Assembly: GCF_002954455.1 (NCBI RefSeq)
Contig: NZ_MSCC01000001.1
Location: 2,419,614 to 2,483,613, forward strand
Length of the DNA: 64,000 nt
Source: Photobacterium aquimaris
Lineage (GTDB): Bacteria; Pseudomonadota; Gammaproteobacteria; Enterobacterales; Vibrionaceae
Reading direction: 5' to 3'
Shown here: positions 41,445 through 51,668 of the stretch, in pieces
Layout: each line of letters begins with the position of its first letter
How positions within the stretch are numbered: the first letter of the stretch is position 1
Made by a program: the position numbers and the translations under genes
Notes under the pieces: model-generated
Seen by the model: the letters and a program-made list of their open reading frames with translations, nothing else
What the model was told of the DNA's origin: nothing
Databases searched by the model: none

Positions 41445-42387
41445 GATTTACCTTTTCTGGTACTGGCACCACAGGAGCCGCTGTGGTTACTGCTGCTGGC
41501 GCGACAGCTTCAACAACCGTTGCTGGACCTGCCTTGTTAACCATTGGCTGAGCGTTGGTTTTAACGCGATCTGTTGGCCACACTAATAATAGATACCGCA
41601 AACGATCAAATTGTACCGTTGCTTTGGCAGTAATTTTTGCAAATGGACGCTTATTATCAAATGAGAACGATGTTACTCGCGCCACGGGATAACCTTCTGG
41701 ATAACGGCCACCTAAACCTGAACTTACCAGTAAATCGCCTTTCTTTATGTCAGTGCTACTTGGTACATGTTCTAACAATATTTGCTGATCACGACCACCA
41801 CCAGTGGCAATAACTCGAATATCATTACGAACAACTTGTACTGGAATCGCATTAGTAGGATCGATTAATAATAATACGCGACTGTTATGCGCTCCAACAT
41901 AAGAAACCTGACCGACAATACCTTTATCGTTAATGACTGGCTGACCTTCATAAACGCCATCAATACGGCCTTTATTAATCATCACTTGATAACTATAAGG
42001 ATCAGAATCAACCGCCATCACTTCTGCCACCATTTTACGCTCGTCGCGAACAAATGGAGAACCGAGTAAACTTCTTAAACGCTGGTTTTCTTGCTGTAAT
42101 TGATCAAGTAATAACACATTACTTTTCATGACTAACAAATCACGTTTTAATGCTTTGTTCTCTGTCAATAATCGTTGGTGAGAACTGAATTGCCCTCGTA
42201 GGACATCTAACATTTCACGCGGTAAATTAGCAGCGTATTGCAGTGGCGCAACCGCCGAATTCAATAAATAACGAATATTGGCAAAAGCACCAAGACGACT
42301 ATCGGCTAGCATTAAGCTAGCCGATAATAATATAGCAAGAAACAGGCGTAATTGCAGAGATGGACCTCTGCTAAATATAGGTTTCAT
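41431..42387 (-). CDS. mreC: rod shape-determining protein MreC
   Basis: Bitopic elongasome protein that activates PBP2/RodA. One N-terminal helix (about 11-27), a coiled coil (about 70-105) and two beta-barrel domains (VMAVDSDPYSYQVMINKG, LLVSSGLGGRYPEGYPVARV). The Pro/Ala/Val-rich C-terminal tail (about 275-318) is probably disordered. 318 residues. Confidence 0.96.
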   Translation of the reverse strand: MKPIFSRGPSLQLRLFLAILLSASLMLADSRLGAFANIRYLLNSAVAPLQYAANLPREMLDVLRGQFSSHQRLLTENKALKRDLLVMKSNVLLLDQLQQENQRLRSLLGSPFVRDERKMVAEVMAVDSDPYSYQVMINKGRIDGVYEGQPVINDKGIVGQVSYVGAHNSRVLLLIDPTNAIPVQVVRNDIRVIATGGGRDQQILLEHVPSSTDIKKGDLLVSSGLGGRYPEGYPVARVTSFSFDNKRPFAKITAKATVQFDRLRYLLLVWPTDRVKTNAQPMVNKAGPATVVEAVAPAAVTTAAPVVPVPEKVNHANQ

Positions 42388-42427
42388 ATAACGCTATAAC
42401 CTGTTTAGTTAAACACCTATGATGGTA

Positions 42428-43480
<1,053 letters not shown>

Positions 43481-43591
43481 CTATTCCTGCAAGCGTTAAA
43501 AAATCGTAAATTGCGCTCAATGTATCAAGTGCTACCAAGTGAAACAAGATATGGATCGCGAAACCGCGCCTAGACACGCAATTTATTTGTG

Positions 43592-46500
43592 CTATGGGTT
43601 GATTAAGGCCGTTTCCGAACGATAAATAATGCGATCATTACCTCGATAACTACCAAAGGTCACCAACCCTGATGGATCCTCATCACCAACACCACGCCAG
43701 TTAAATGTCAACCATGGCTGATGAGTCGTTTGATTTACAGAACAATCGATATTACCCGCTGGCTGAGCCGCTATTCTCAACCAAAATCGCCATTGCTGTT
43801 TTAAATATGGGCCATTTTCTGCCACTCCAGGCGATACCTGTAACGCATAACTTTTACCGTCATTGATATTACCGCTGGTTGACATGAAATGAGCTTTATC
43901 ATGTGGTTTTGAGACATCATAGATCATCTGTTTGCATGATAATTCACTATTAAATAAAGAAGTACTGTCATCTTCATTAAGAATAAATTGACCATTCTTC
44001 CAGTACTCAACTTTTAATGGCATCGTCAGCGGTTGATTAAACACACCACTTGCATCCTCTAGCACCATCCGTCCATAACGGCTATCAACGTTACCATCTA
44101 GAGACGCTGTTAACAATTGGAGCTGATTATAGCGTTGCAAGACCTGAGTCTTATTTGCAAAATCTGTACAACCTAACGCTGAACAATCTGTTCGCGGGAT
44201 CACTGACAAGCCTAAGCCAATCTTAAATGGACCATCAGCGGTAGTTGTCGTTGTAGCTAATTGATTATTTGGTTTTGGTAGCCGTGTAAATGCCAGTTCG
44301 CCATCCTTGATAGTAAGCTGTGCTTGCTGCCATTGATGCTGCCATCCACTGCTTAAATTGGATTGATCAAGCCGTGCACTAACATCATTTAATTGTCTAT
44401 TTTGATTAAGATCGACTGCGGTTAATAGTAAACTCTCTTTTAACTGAGGGGCAAATTTACCGTAATTCAGCGTTGCTTCACCAGCCGCATTTTGCGCTTC
44501 AATTATCGCATTAGCAGTAAATGTTTGATCCATATAAGTGAACGGTGTTGATTCAGTATGAGCATTGATAATGTCACTTTTGATAAGTTCAAACTTTTTA
44601 GGATAGAAGCGCCCAATGGCGCGCTGGCTTGGATTTATCGTCATACCGAGATAACTATCAGCAGTCATTGCCAACTTTACACTGCCAACCTCACTCCAAC
44701 GCAGATCATTAAATAGCACCGCATCATCATGAAATTCTGTGTTCTGCTGTGATACCGTACCGCTTAATTTCCCTTGTTCACCATTCTCTGGTGAGTGAAT
44801 ACCTGCAATCTTTGCCGTCACCGTAGCAACGGGCGCAGCTTGAGCAAAGAAGTTCGGCGTAATCGATCGCTGGCAATATTTATCATCACTAACATCAATA
44901 GAATTATTTACCTTATCGCCCGGTTGCCATTGCAGAGGCTTAGCCCGCATAACAAAAGCATCTCCTGCAGCAACAAGCCCATTACCACGACTCGCAGTTC
45001 CTGTAAAACTATCGTTAGCTTGAGGGCAGATCGCAAAAGTCCATGGACGCGATTGAATCACCACCGAACCATCTAATTGAGTCCAATCATCAGCTTGAAA
45101 TCTTAATGGTGATCCAATGTCACAGCCTTGATCACTATTACAATCACGATCGATGATATTCAGCATAACTTTACCTGCATCTGAATACCTTAATTTCCCC
45201 TTTGCAACCCCCTTTTCAAAGACCAACTGAACCTCATCCATTGACCAAGATCGTTGCGGCAGCGAACGTAATTCAACCTTACTATTACCTTGAGTAGAGG
45301 GAGCTATAAATTGAGTTTTCAATGATAATGTTCTAGTACCACTGTAACCCGTAGCAATAGTATGAGTATTTATATCGTCAGAACAAGCCATTGCCGTAAC
45401 AGTAATATCATGAGGTTTATTGGCTATTACCTTTAAAGGATCACTACTGATCAAGAATTTAAAAGGAACAACTGTATATTGACCAGTGGCTGTTGCCGGT
45501 TGATGATTGCTGCTTTGCAATACAGCTTTAATATCAATATTACCAATATAATTATCACTTTTAAGCCATAGCTTACCCACACCATTGGTTACTCTGACAT
45601 TAATAGGTTGTGAGGCATCACTAGGGTTGGTATTGCTATTTTGAGACGTAAACCAATAAGCAAGAGCGGGCTGACTTAAACTCGTCGATACGACAAGATT
45701 GCCATTATATGTCGTGTCTAGCTGGGGATTATTTTTTTGATGGACATTAAACGTTATCGGTACACGATCACAACTTAATATCTGTGCTTTTTTCGGGGTA
45801 ACAACCAAATCATATTCTTTCTCTTGCACACAAGATCCCCCTCCCCAAATATTACTGTCGGTATCAATCCGTAAATTACGTGCTGTTACCGCGCCGCGTA
45901 ATGTTTTAGGTCGATCAGTAATAGCAATACCTTCACCATAATTTGCTGAAATCTTAATATTACCGGCTGAATATAAATAAGCACTCATTTCAACCGTGGT
46001 TGACAGACGAATAGATGCCTCCATATGAGACTCAGAGACAACAGAACCCGCATCGTTATTAGTACCAAAGATATAAAGATTATCAGGTAACCCATCTTTA
46101 TTTATTTTGCCGCTAAATTCAGCCTCTTCAACATAAATAATCGCTTGCTTCCCTGTCGCAACAGTAATATTTGCACCTTTTCTAACTAATAAACTCTTTA
46201 TTTTATAGATACCACCTTGTAATTGAGTATTAGTGTTTGCTCCTAATTCAACCTTTAAATAATCCCCTTTAGTTAAAAATAAAATATTATTGCCGTAATA
46301 TTCAATACATTTATCTTTATATTGCTCCAGCCCTTGGCAGGTAAAACCCTCCTCTGGAATATCATACGTTGGCATGACTGGCATTTTTTTAGGCTTCACA
46401 ATCAATGCTGAATTTATGTCACAGGCCCATTTTTGTTCGGTATTATTTTGGCACGATTTATCTTTATCACCACCTCGATCAATAAAGTGATTAAAACCTA

Positions 46501-46759
46501 ATTGGTATTTTTTATTATTGTTAGATTTAAAATAGGGATATTGAAACCCCATCCTTATTAATTGACCATCTAATTTCACTTTTGAATGTGATTGTGCCAA
46601 TTGCGGAAAATATTCACAAAAATTTTGAGTCTGGCTTTTAGTTGATGAAGATATTAACGTGTGAGGATGATTAATATCAGTCTCTGCCATGGCATTAATA
46701 GCAAACACCACTAGCAAAATAGACCATAACCTCATGGTTGTTTTTAAAAAAGATATCAT
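43592..46759 (-). CDS. mshQ: MSHA pilus-associated protein MshQ (DUF6701)
   Basis: Large exported protein at the end of the MSHA locus, presumed a pilus-tip or adhesin component; function is not established. Signal peptide about residues 1-25 (ends NAMAE). The first third has many paired Cys and a beta-rich stretch (about 150-300); the second half carries the DUF6701 region (GTASRGNGLVAAGDAFVMRAKPLQW, then TASLDGNVDSRYGRMVLEDASG). 1055 residues. Coupled to mshP by an ATGA overlap. Confidence 0.88.
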   Translation of the reverse strand: MISFLKTTMRLWSILLVVFAINAMAETDINHPHTLISSSTKSQTQNFCEYFPQLAQSHSKVKLDGQLIRMGFQYPYFKSNNNKKYQLGFNHFIDRGGDKDKSCQNNTEQKWACDINSALIVKPKKMPVMPTYDIPEEGFTCQGLEQYKDKCIEYYGNNILFLTKGDYLKVELGANTNTQLQGGIYKIKSLLVRKGANITVATGKQAIIYVEEAEFSGKINKDGLPDNLYIFGTNNDAGSVVSESHMEASIRLSTTVEMSAYLYSAGNIKISANYGEGIAITDRPKTLRGAVTARNLRIDTDSNIWGGGSCVQEKEYDLVVTPKKAQILSCDRVPITFNVHQKNNPQLDTTYNGNLVVSTSLSQPALAYWFTSQNSNTNPSDASQPINVRVTNGVGKLWLKSDNYIGNIDIKAVLQSSNHQPATATGQYTVVPFKFLISSDPLKVIANKPHDITVTAMACSDDINTHTIATGYSGTRTLSLKTQFIAPSTQGNSKVELRSLPQRSWSMDEVQLVFEKGVAKGKLRYSDAGKVMLNIIDRDCNSDQGCDIGSPLRFQADDWTQLDGSVVIQSRPWTFAICPQANDSFTGTASRGNGLVAAGDAFVMRAKPLQWQPGDKVNNSIDVSDDKYCQRSITPNFFAQAAPVATVTAKIAGIHSPENGEQGKLSGTVSQQNTEFHDDAVLFNDLRWSEVGSVKLAMTADSYLGMTINPSQRAIGRFYPKKFELIKSDIINAHTESTPFTYMDQTFTANAIIEAQNAAGEATLNYGKFAPQLKESLLLTAVDLNQNRQLNDVSARLDQSNLSSGWQHQWQQAQLTIKDGELAFTRLPKPNNQLATTTTTADGPFKIGLGLSVIPRTDCSALGCTDFANKTQVLQRYNQLQLLTASLDGNVDSRYGRMVLEDASGVFNQPLTMPLKVEYWKNGQFILNEDDSTSLFNSELSCKQMIYDVSKPHDKAHFMSTSGNINDGKSYALQVSPGVAENGPYLKQQWRFWLRIAAQPAGNIDCSVNQTTHQPWLTFNWRGVGDEDPSGLVTFGSYRGNDRIIYRSETALINP

Positions 46760-47190
46760 TCTGCTAACCCCTTAACCCACACTTGTTGCTGTCGAGCCAC
46801 TTGATATTGACCACTGCCACAACGCCCGGTACTACGCAGTTGGATCCGTCGTGTAGCCTTCGCACTATCATCTGCAAACTCATTACATTCCACGCTGACC
46901 TCACAACCATCAAAATCCACCAGCGGGATCTGCTTGGGAATCACATCGCAAGTAAGCATCTGATTAGGATCCCCAATCGGAAATAATTTATTGAGGCTAA
47001 TTTCAATCCCACTATGAGCGGCAAACCACGCACGAGTACCAAGTATCTCTTGAGTGGTGATTACTGTTTGTGAGGTATTAATTTTGATCATCGCAGCGGC
47101 CATCATCGCCATTACGGTAATAATAAAAATAACCACTAATAAAGCACTGCCTGTTTGGTTGAGTAAGGAGCGAGAATAATTACGGCGCAT
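46756..47190 (-). CDS. mshP: MSHA minor pilin-like protein MshP (PilX/GspK type)
   Basis: Minor pilin with the N-terminal cleavage region QTG^SALLVVIFIITVMA. Like PilX and GspK it lacks Glu at +5 and has a long leader (about 14 residues). Four Cys in the C-terminal half (about 79-120). 144 residues. Overlaps mshO by 11 bp and mshQ by 4 bp. Confidence 0.9.
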   Translation of the reverse strand: MRRNYSRSLLNQTGSALLVVIFIITVMAMMAAAMIKINTSQTVITTQEILGTRAWFAAHSGIEISLNKLFPIGDPNQMLTCDVIPKQIPLVDFDGCEVSVECNEFADDSAKATRRIQLRSTGRCGSGQYQVARQQQVWVKGLAE

Positions 47191-47941
47191 TCATCACCTG
47201 TACGGTATGGTTATAACGGCTCAATTCACCATTGCGAGTAAAAGTAAATTGCCATGCAACTAATGCATTACGAGCAAGGGCGGCATTATCAACAGTAAAC
47301 ATCGACAAACTGCTATCTAAATATTGGCCAAGTAATACCGGTTGTGATTGAGTGCCTGCATTATCGATTGTGGTACGAGTCAGGCCATTATCTTCAATGC
47401 AAAATTTAACACTGTGGGTATAGGTATAAAAACGCTGTGCTGATGAACCGCTATCAAAGCGATGCTGGCCATCAAGCTCAAATAGCCATTGATTAGTTTC
47501 AGTGCCTATATTAATAGCAGTGACAGTTGCCACTTGATGATTGTTAAGTTCAAAATCTTGAAGTTTTTGTGGGTTAATCACTAACTGCATATGAGGTTGA
47601 AAAATAGGCGCAGCAGTCTGCGCTACAAAGCCAATGATCGCTGTAATATTGCTCAAGCTTTGATTTATATAATCGCCACCATATTGAATCGGCTTAAACG
47701 ATAAACATTGACCATTATTGATAATTTCAAGGCTATTGGGTACCGCATTTCGCAGCTCACGCGCGACTCGTTCAACCGCAAATCGCGCTTGAGATTGTAA
47801 TTGTTCGCGATCGCGAGTTTGTAAATAGCCCTCAGTTCCCAGACTAACAAAACGGCCAATACCAATAGTAATAATCGCCATCACTACCATCGCCATGATC
47901 AACTCGATCAAGGTAAATCCTTGCGCGCGCCGTGACTGCAT
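47180..47941 (-). CDS. mshO: MSHA minor pilin MshO (PilW-like)
   Basis: Type IV prepilin-like protein with a short leader MQSRRAQG, then ^FTLIELIMAMVVMAIITIGIG including Glu at +5. 253 residues, PilW-sized. Its start overlaps the mshD stop by one base. Confidence 0.92.
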   Translation of the reverse strand: MQSRRAQGFTLIELIMAMVVMAIITIGIGRFVSLGTEGYLQTRDREQLQSQARFAVERVARELRNAVPNSLEIINNGQCLSFKPIQYGGDYINQSLSNITAIIGFVAQTAAPIFQPHMQLVINPQKLQDFELNNHQVATVTAINIGTETNQWLFELDGQHRFDSGSSAQRFYTYTHSVKFCIEDNGLTRTTIDNAGTQSQPVLLGQYLDSSLSMFTVDNAALARNALVAWQFTFTRNGELSRYNHTVQVMNAP

Positions 47942-48540
47942 TAGTAGTTGCCTCGATATGCACTGAGCGAGTAACGACCATAGCGGCCACTATCAACCAC
48001 CATATTAATCCGCTTATAATTATGTGGGGTTACAGCTGTAGTAGGATTAGAATTATTAGTGAGATTGTTATCGTAAAAAATAGCCACAGTCACCGAAAAA
48101 TGGCTGTAGTCAGCAGCAATTGAATTTCCCAGCGCATTACTTAAAGGGCGACCATTGCCGTCTTGACAATGTGCACTCTTGCCCTGCCAACAGCCAATAT
48201 AATCATCAACCGTGGTAAGTTGCTGCTGTATTGTGTTGGCAACAAGGGTTATCGCACAAGGGTTATCAATCGCCCCCCCTTGCAAATCTTGAGTGTCATC
48301 ACAACGGATCTGCTCACCATTATCATCACTGTTAGCATCAAATTTACGTGCTAAAATTTCATTCATCATCGCATTAGCTAACGCCGCGGCACGGGCTTGA
48401 TAATGCGGCTCAGCTGACAGCGCAATTTGCGGAAATAAAAACCGGCTTAACACCACCATTGCCATCGCAAAAATAACCAAGCTAATGATCATTTCAATCA
48501 GCGTAAATCCTGCTTGCGTTTGATGACTTCTGCGGTTCAT
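47941..48540 (-). CDS. mshD: MSHA minor pilin MshD (PilV-like)
   Basis: Type IV prepilin-like protein, QTQAG^FTLIEMIISLVIFAMAM. I chose the ATG at 48540, which overlaps the mshC TGA as ATGA and follows GGAG by 7 bp; an upstream in-frame TTG (48546) would add two residues. 199 residues. It is predicted to form the priming tip with MshC, O and P. Confidence 0.92.
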   Translation of the reverse strand: MNRRSHQTQAGFTLIEMIISLVIFAMAMVVLSRFLFPQIALSAEPHYQARAAALANAMMNEILARKFDANSDDNGEQIRCDDTQDLQGGAIDNPCAITLVANTIQQQLTTVDDYIGCWQGKSAHCQDGNGRPLSNALGNSIAADYSHFSVTVAIFYDNNLTNNSNPTTAVTPHNYKRINMVVDSGRYGRYSLSAYRGNY

Positions 48541-48989
48541 AAACAAGCTCCGCTATGAATATAGCCTTGTTGATTAATACACATTTGCACCTGGTTATTA
48601 TTACTCGCTGTAAAGGTGATCTCGCACCCGGTCATACACTGACGCTCACCTTGAGCATTGAGTGGCTGCCCAAGTAAATTAAAGTTAATAAAATAGTGGG
48701 GGGTGATCGTAACCTGATCGTTAGTGGTCGTAAGATAATTGGCAGCAGTTTGCTGAGTAGCACAACCAAATAACGATTCAGTGATGGTCAAAGAGGCGCA
48801 GGCTAACTGTTGCTGTTGCATAGCACTAATTTGAATTTGACGAGCGATTGAGATCGCTTGATCGCGGATTAGCTCAGCGCTAAAACTTGATTTAGACGCA
48901 TAACGACTGGCAGCCGTAACGGAAATAATGGCTAATACAATGATCACCATCACCAGTTCAATTAAGGTGAACCCTTGTTGTCGCGCCAC
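48537..48989 (-). CDS. mshC: MSHA minor pilin MshC (GspH/FimT-like)
   Basis: Type IV prepilin-like protein, MARQQG^FTLIELVMVIIVLAII with Glu at +5. 150 residues, several Cys. The start codon is GTG with an AAGG 8 bp upstream, suggesting weaker initiation than mshA. Separated from mshA by 87 bp that contain two hairpins. Confidence 0.92.
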   Translation of the reverse strand: MARQQGFTLIELVMVIIVLAIISVTAASRYASKSSFSAELIRDQAISIARQIQISAMQQQQLACASLTITESLFGCATQQTAANYLTTTNDQVTITPHYFINFNLLGQPLNAQGERQCMTGCEITFTASNNNQVQMCINQQGYIHSGACL

Positions 48990-49011
48990 AGCGTTAACCT
49001 TTGCTAAATAG

Positions 49012-49072
49012 TATTTAATGATGCTATTTCAAATAAAAATAACATCATTAAATAGCGCTCCGCAGAGCGCTA
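49012..49072 (-). terminator. tandem hairpins after mshA (probable attenuator or 3' stabiliser)
   Basis: In minus-strand order, directly after the mshA stop: TAGCGCTC-TGCG-GAGCGCTA (49053-49072, 8 bp), then a second hairpin with perfect 12-bp arms TATTTAATGATG and CATCATTAAATA (49012-49023 with 49043-49054) around a 19-nt loop. The first is followed by ATTTAATG rather than a clean T-run, so read-through to mshC is expected. Structure is certain as an inverted repeat; function is inference. Confidence 0.7.
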
Positions 49073-49076
49073 AATA

Positions 49077-49565
49077 TTAGTTGCTAGATGAAGGGTTACA
49101 GCCAACACCAGAAGTAACCTCTGCTTTTGCTGGCGTATTAGCATTAACTGCTGATGTATACGTAACTAGACACTCATCAGTGTCTGCCTTACTATTCTTA
49201 AACGTTAATTTTATTGTTTTATTTTCACCTGCATCAGTACCTGTACCTGTAACAACCTGCCAATCACTAAAGCCAGTCATTGCAGCACCAATACCGGCCG
49301 AAGTTGCTGTTGGGTAACCATAAATAATCTCGATATTATCAAAAGTAGTAGCGGCTGTAGATACACTCTCAACACCCTGAATCGCTGCCTTACCGTAAGT
49401 GATCCCTGCTGCACCATCAATCGCACCTTTTAGGCCTTGCAGTGATGACGCACGTGCATCGTCTTGTAAGTTCAAAAACTTTGGTGCGGCAGTAACGGCT
49501 AAAATGCCTAGAATTACAATCACCACTACCAATTCAATTAATGTAAAACCGTTTTGACGTTTCAT
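49077..49565 (-). CDS. mshA: MSHA major pilin subunit MshA
   Basis: Structural subunit of the mannose-sensitive haemagglutinin type IV pilus. Short leader MKRQNG, cleaved before FTLIELVVVIVILGILAVTAAPKF (Glu at +5). Two Cys (about residues 132 and 156) could form the C-terminal disulfide loop. 162 residues. Preceded by AAAGGA 6 bp before an ATG, the best initiation site of the pilin genes here, and followed by strong hairpins, both suited to high expression. Confidence 0.96.
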   Translation of the reverse strand: MKRQNGFTLIELVVVIVILGILAVTAAPKFLNLQDDARASSLQGLKGAIDGAAGITYGKAAIQGVESVSTAATTFDNIEIIYGYPTATSAGIGAAMTGFSDWQVVTGTGTDAGENKTIKLTFKNSKADTDECLVTYTSAVNANTPAKAEVTSGVGCNPSSSN

Positions 49566-49567
49566 AA

Positions 49568-50173
49568 CTAGTCCTTTGTTTGATGTAAATTCACTTCAAC
49601 TCGACCTTGAGTCGGTATGTAAGTAAATGAATGCCCGGCAATAACATTGATTGCATCGAAGCGATAATTGCTAACAGTTGCTAGCTGATAATAACGACAC
49701 TGTTGATAGCCATATTGACGTTCAACGGTGGCGAAAAAACTATATTTTCCCACGGCAGCATCAGCGCTAATCACTGTTGCTAACGGTGCGGGCTGTAATA
49801 AATGGCTGATTAAATCAACACAATCTTGAGCCGTTATTTGACTAACGTTAGCGGTCTTACTGGTTAACAATGCAAACGGATAACCAATCAATGCTGACTG
49901 CTTGATTGTGGTTGACGTTAATTTAAAAACACTACCATCATAATTAACAATATTATTATCATTAGCTATTTGAGGACGACTGTCGGCTTCCCATTGCATT
50001 CGCGCAGAAATAACCGCCGTCGAAAAATTACCACTAATAGTTACAATAGCGGCTTGTTTAGCTTGCTGAATAATATTAATCAGTCGTGGTAACGCGAAGG
50101 CGATTAATAAACTAATCATGGCCATCACAATAATTAATTCAATAAATGACCAGCTCTTATGTTGGGTTGACAA
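49568..50173 (-). CDS. mshB: MSHA minor pilin MshB, atypical prepilin site
   Basis: Prepilin-like protein placed just upstream of mshA. The start is TTG at 50173, supported by AGGA 7 bp upstream and by the N-terminal frame. The processing region reads HKS^WSFIELIIVMAMI: Glu at +5 is kept but the normally near-invariant Gly at -1 is Ser and +1 is Trp. 201 residues. In V. cholerae mshF lies before mshB; here 271 noncoding bp precede it. Confidence 0.87.
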   Translation of the reverse strand: MSTQHKSWSFIELIIVMAMISLLIAFALPRLINIIQQAKQAAIVTISGNFSTAVISARMQWEADSRPQIANDNNIVNYDGSVFKLTSTTIKQSALIGYPFALLTSKTANVSQITAQDCVDLISHLLQPAPLATVISADAAVGKYSFFATVERQYGYQQCRYYQLATVSNYRFDAINVIAGHSFTYIPTQGRVEVNLHQTKD

Positions 50174-50444
50174 TAGTTATTCCTAACAAAATAAACTGTC
50201 AAAAATCTATCTGAATATTTTCTCACCTTGTCAAAATATTGCCAGCATTTTTTTGTAACTATTTAATTTAAAATAGAAAACTTACAGTAAAATACCTATT
50301 AATATTATTTAAATTCCATTTTGGAATAACAGAGATGTTATATTTAACATTAACCATCAATTAAATAGTTAATATAATGATTAGTAGTAAATTAATATTT
50401 TAGTCAATTAAAAAATAACATGAAGACACTATGTTTTATAAATA
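50174..50444 (-). other. AT-rich gap between mshG and mshB (site of missing mshF)
   Basis: This 271-bp, very AT-rich segment stands where V. cholerae has mshF (about 150 codons). No credible frame of that size is present in any frame. It contains a promoter candidate for mshB and the perfect inverted repeat ATTCCA-TTT-TGGAAT (50313-50327), which could be a regulator site. Confidence 0.7.
50206..50234 (-). promoter_or_regulatory. candidate sigma-70 promoter for mshB-A-C-D-O-P-Q
   Basis: Minus strand TTGACA (50229-50234, perfect), 17-bp spacer, GATAGA (50206-50211, 3 of 6). A second, structural-gene promoter at this place is known for the V. cholerae msh locus, which supports the assignment. 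Confidence 0.5.
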
Positions 50445-51668
50445 TCAGCCACCATTAGCGACGTCCAGCATTCCCCACATCGGTAAGAAAATACCCAGCG
50501 CCAGTAATAACACCATTGCCGATACCACTAATAATAATAGTGGCTCAATACGCGCAGTGAGAGTGGTGAGATCATAATCAACTTCGCGCTCGTAAAAATC
50601 GGCCGCTTCTAATAACAAATCATCAATTTGACCCGTTTCTTCACCGACTGCGATCATCTGTAACACTAACGGTGTGAAAATTTCCGTCTTTGCCGCAGTG
50701 GAGGCAATACTTGAACCACTTTCAATCCCCAATTTCATGTCCAATAACCGCTGCTCTAAAAAACGATTATCTAATGCTTCAGCGGCCATTTTTAAGGCTT
50801 GATTGAGTGGTAATCCCGCTCGTACCATTAATGCAAAAGTACGTGAAAAACGTGCCATCAACGCACGATTAACAATACTGCCAACAATCGGTACTCGTAG
50901 TCGCCACAGATCCCACCGCTGCTGACCTGTAACTGTATTGCGCCACAGACGAATACCTCCCCATGTTGCCCCCCCCAAAATAATCATTAGCGGCCAATAA
51001 TTAACAAACACGTTAGAAGTACTAATCAACACTTTGGTTGGCCACGGTAAATCGACTCCAAAACGCGCAAACATACCAGCAAACTGTGGAATGACTTGCG
51101 TATTTAACACCACCAGTGCCAATCCAATCGCCACCATCACAAACATTGGATAGCGCATAGCTGATTTTATTTGACGCCGAGTATCCATTTCTTGTTGATA
51201 ATAATTAGCTAACTGCAACAAAGTCTGATCCAAGCGACCAGTATTTTCACCAATATGGATCATCGACACAAACAAATCAGAAAAAACTCGTGGATGTTGC
51301 TTCATTGCAGACGATAACGAATATCCATTAGTTAACTCCGCTGCTACCTCAGCTAAAGTTAAGCGTAATAATGGGTGATTGGTGCTTTGTTCTAAACCTT
51401 TAAAAGCCCGTAACAATGGTACGCCAGCTTTAGTTAAGCTGTATAATTGACGACAAAAAATCACTAAGACTTCAAGTGGTAACTGACGCTGCCATAAATC
51501 ATTCAGCGAAAATGATGAGTACTTATTGTTCGTTGTCGGTGTGATCTCTAACGGAATAACACCTTGGCGTAGCAATTGATCGGCAGCCACTGATTGAGTA
51601 ACAGCGTCGAGTTTACCGCGCAAAATCTTACCTTGCGTATTACGACCACGATAACTAAAGTGTTTCAT
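50445..51668 (-). CDS. mshG: MSHA biogenesis inner-membrane platform protein MshG (PilC/GspF family)
   Basis: Polytopic platform protein of the pilus motor. 407 residues with the duplicated T2SSF domain (KAGVPLLRAFKGLEQ at about 100-114 and RAGLPLNQALKMAAEAL at about 300-316) and three membrane helices. Overlaps mshE by 14 bp. Confidence 0.95.
   Translation of the reverse strand: MKHFSYRGRNTQGKILRGKLDAVTQSVAADQLLRQGVIPLEITPTTNNKYSSFSLNDLWQRQLPLEVLVIFCRQLYSLTKAGVPLLRAFKGLEQSTNHPLLRLTLAEVAAELTNGYSLSSAMKQHPRVFSDLFVSMIHIGENTGRLDQTLLQLANYYQQEMDTRRQIKSAMRYPMFVMVAIGLALVVLNTQVIPQFAGMFARFGVDLPWPTKVLISTSNVFVNYWPLMIILGGATWGGIRLWRNTVTGQQRWDLWRLRVPIVGSIVNRALMARFSRTFALMVRAGLPLNQALKMAAEALDNRFLEQRLLDMKLGIESGSSIASTAAKTEIFTPLVLQMIAVGEETGQIDDLLLEAADFYEREVDYDLTTLTARIEPLLLLVVSAMVLLLALGIFLPMWGMLDVANGG

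Noticed and set aside
43555..43578. Terminator for mshQ at the CGCG/CGCG repeat
   Set aside because: The stem is only four pairs and no T-run follows on the minus strand.
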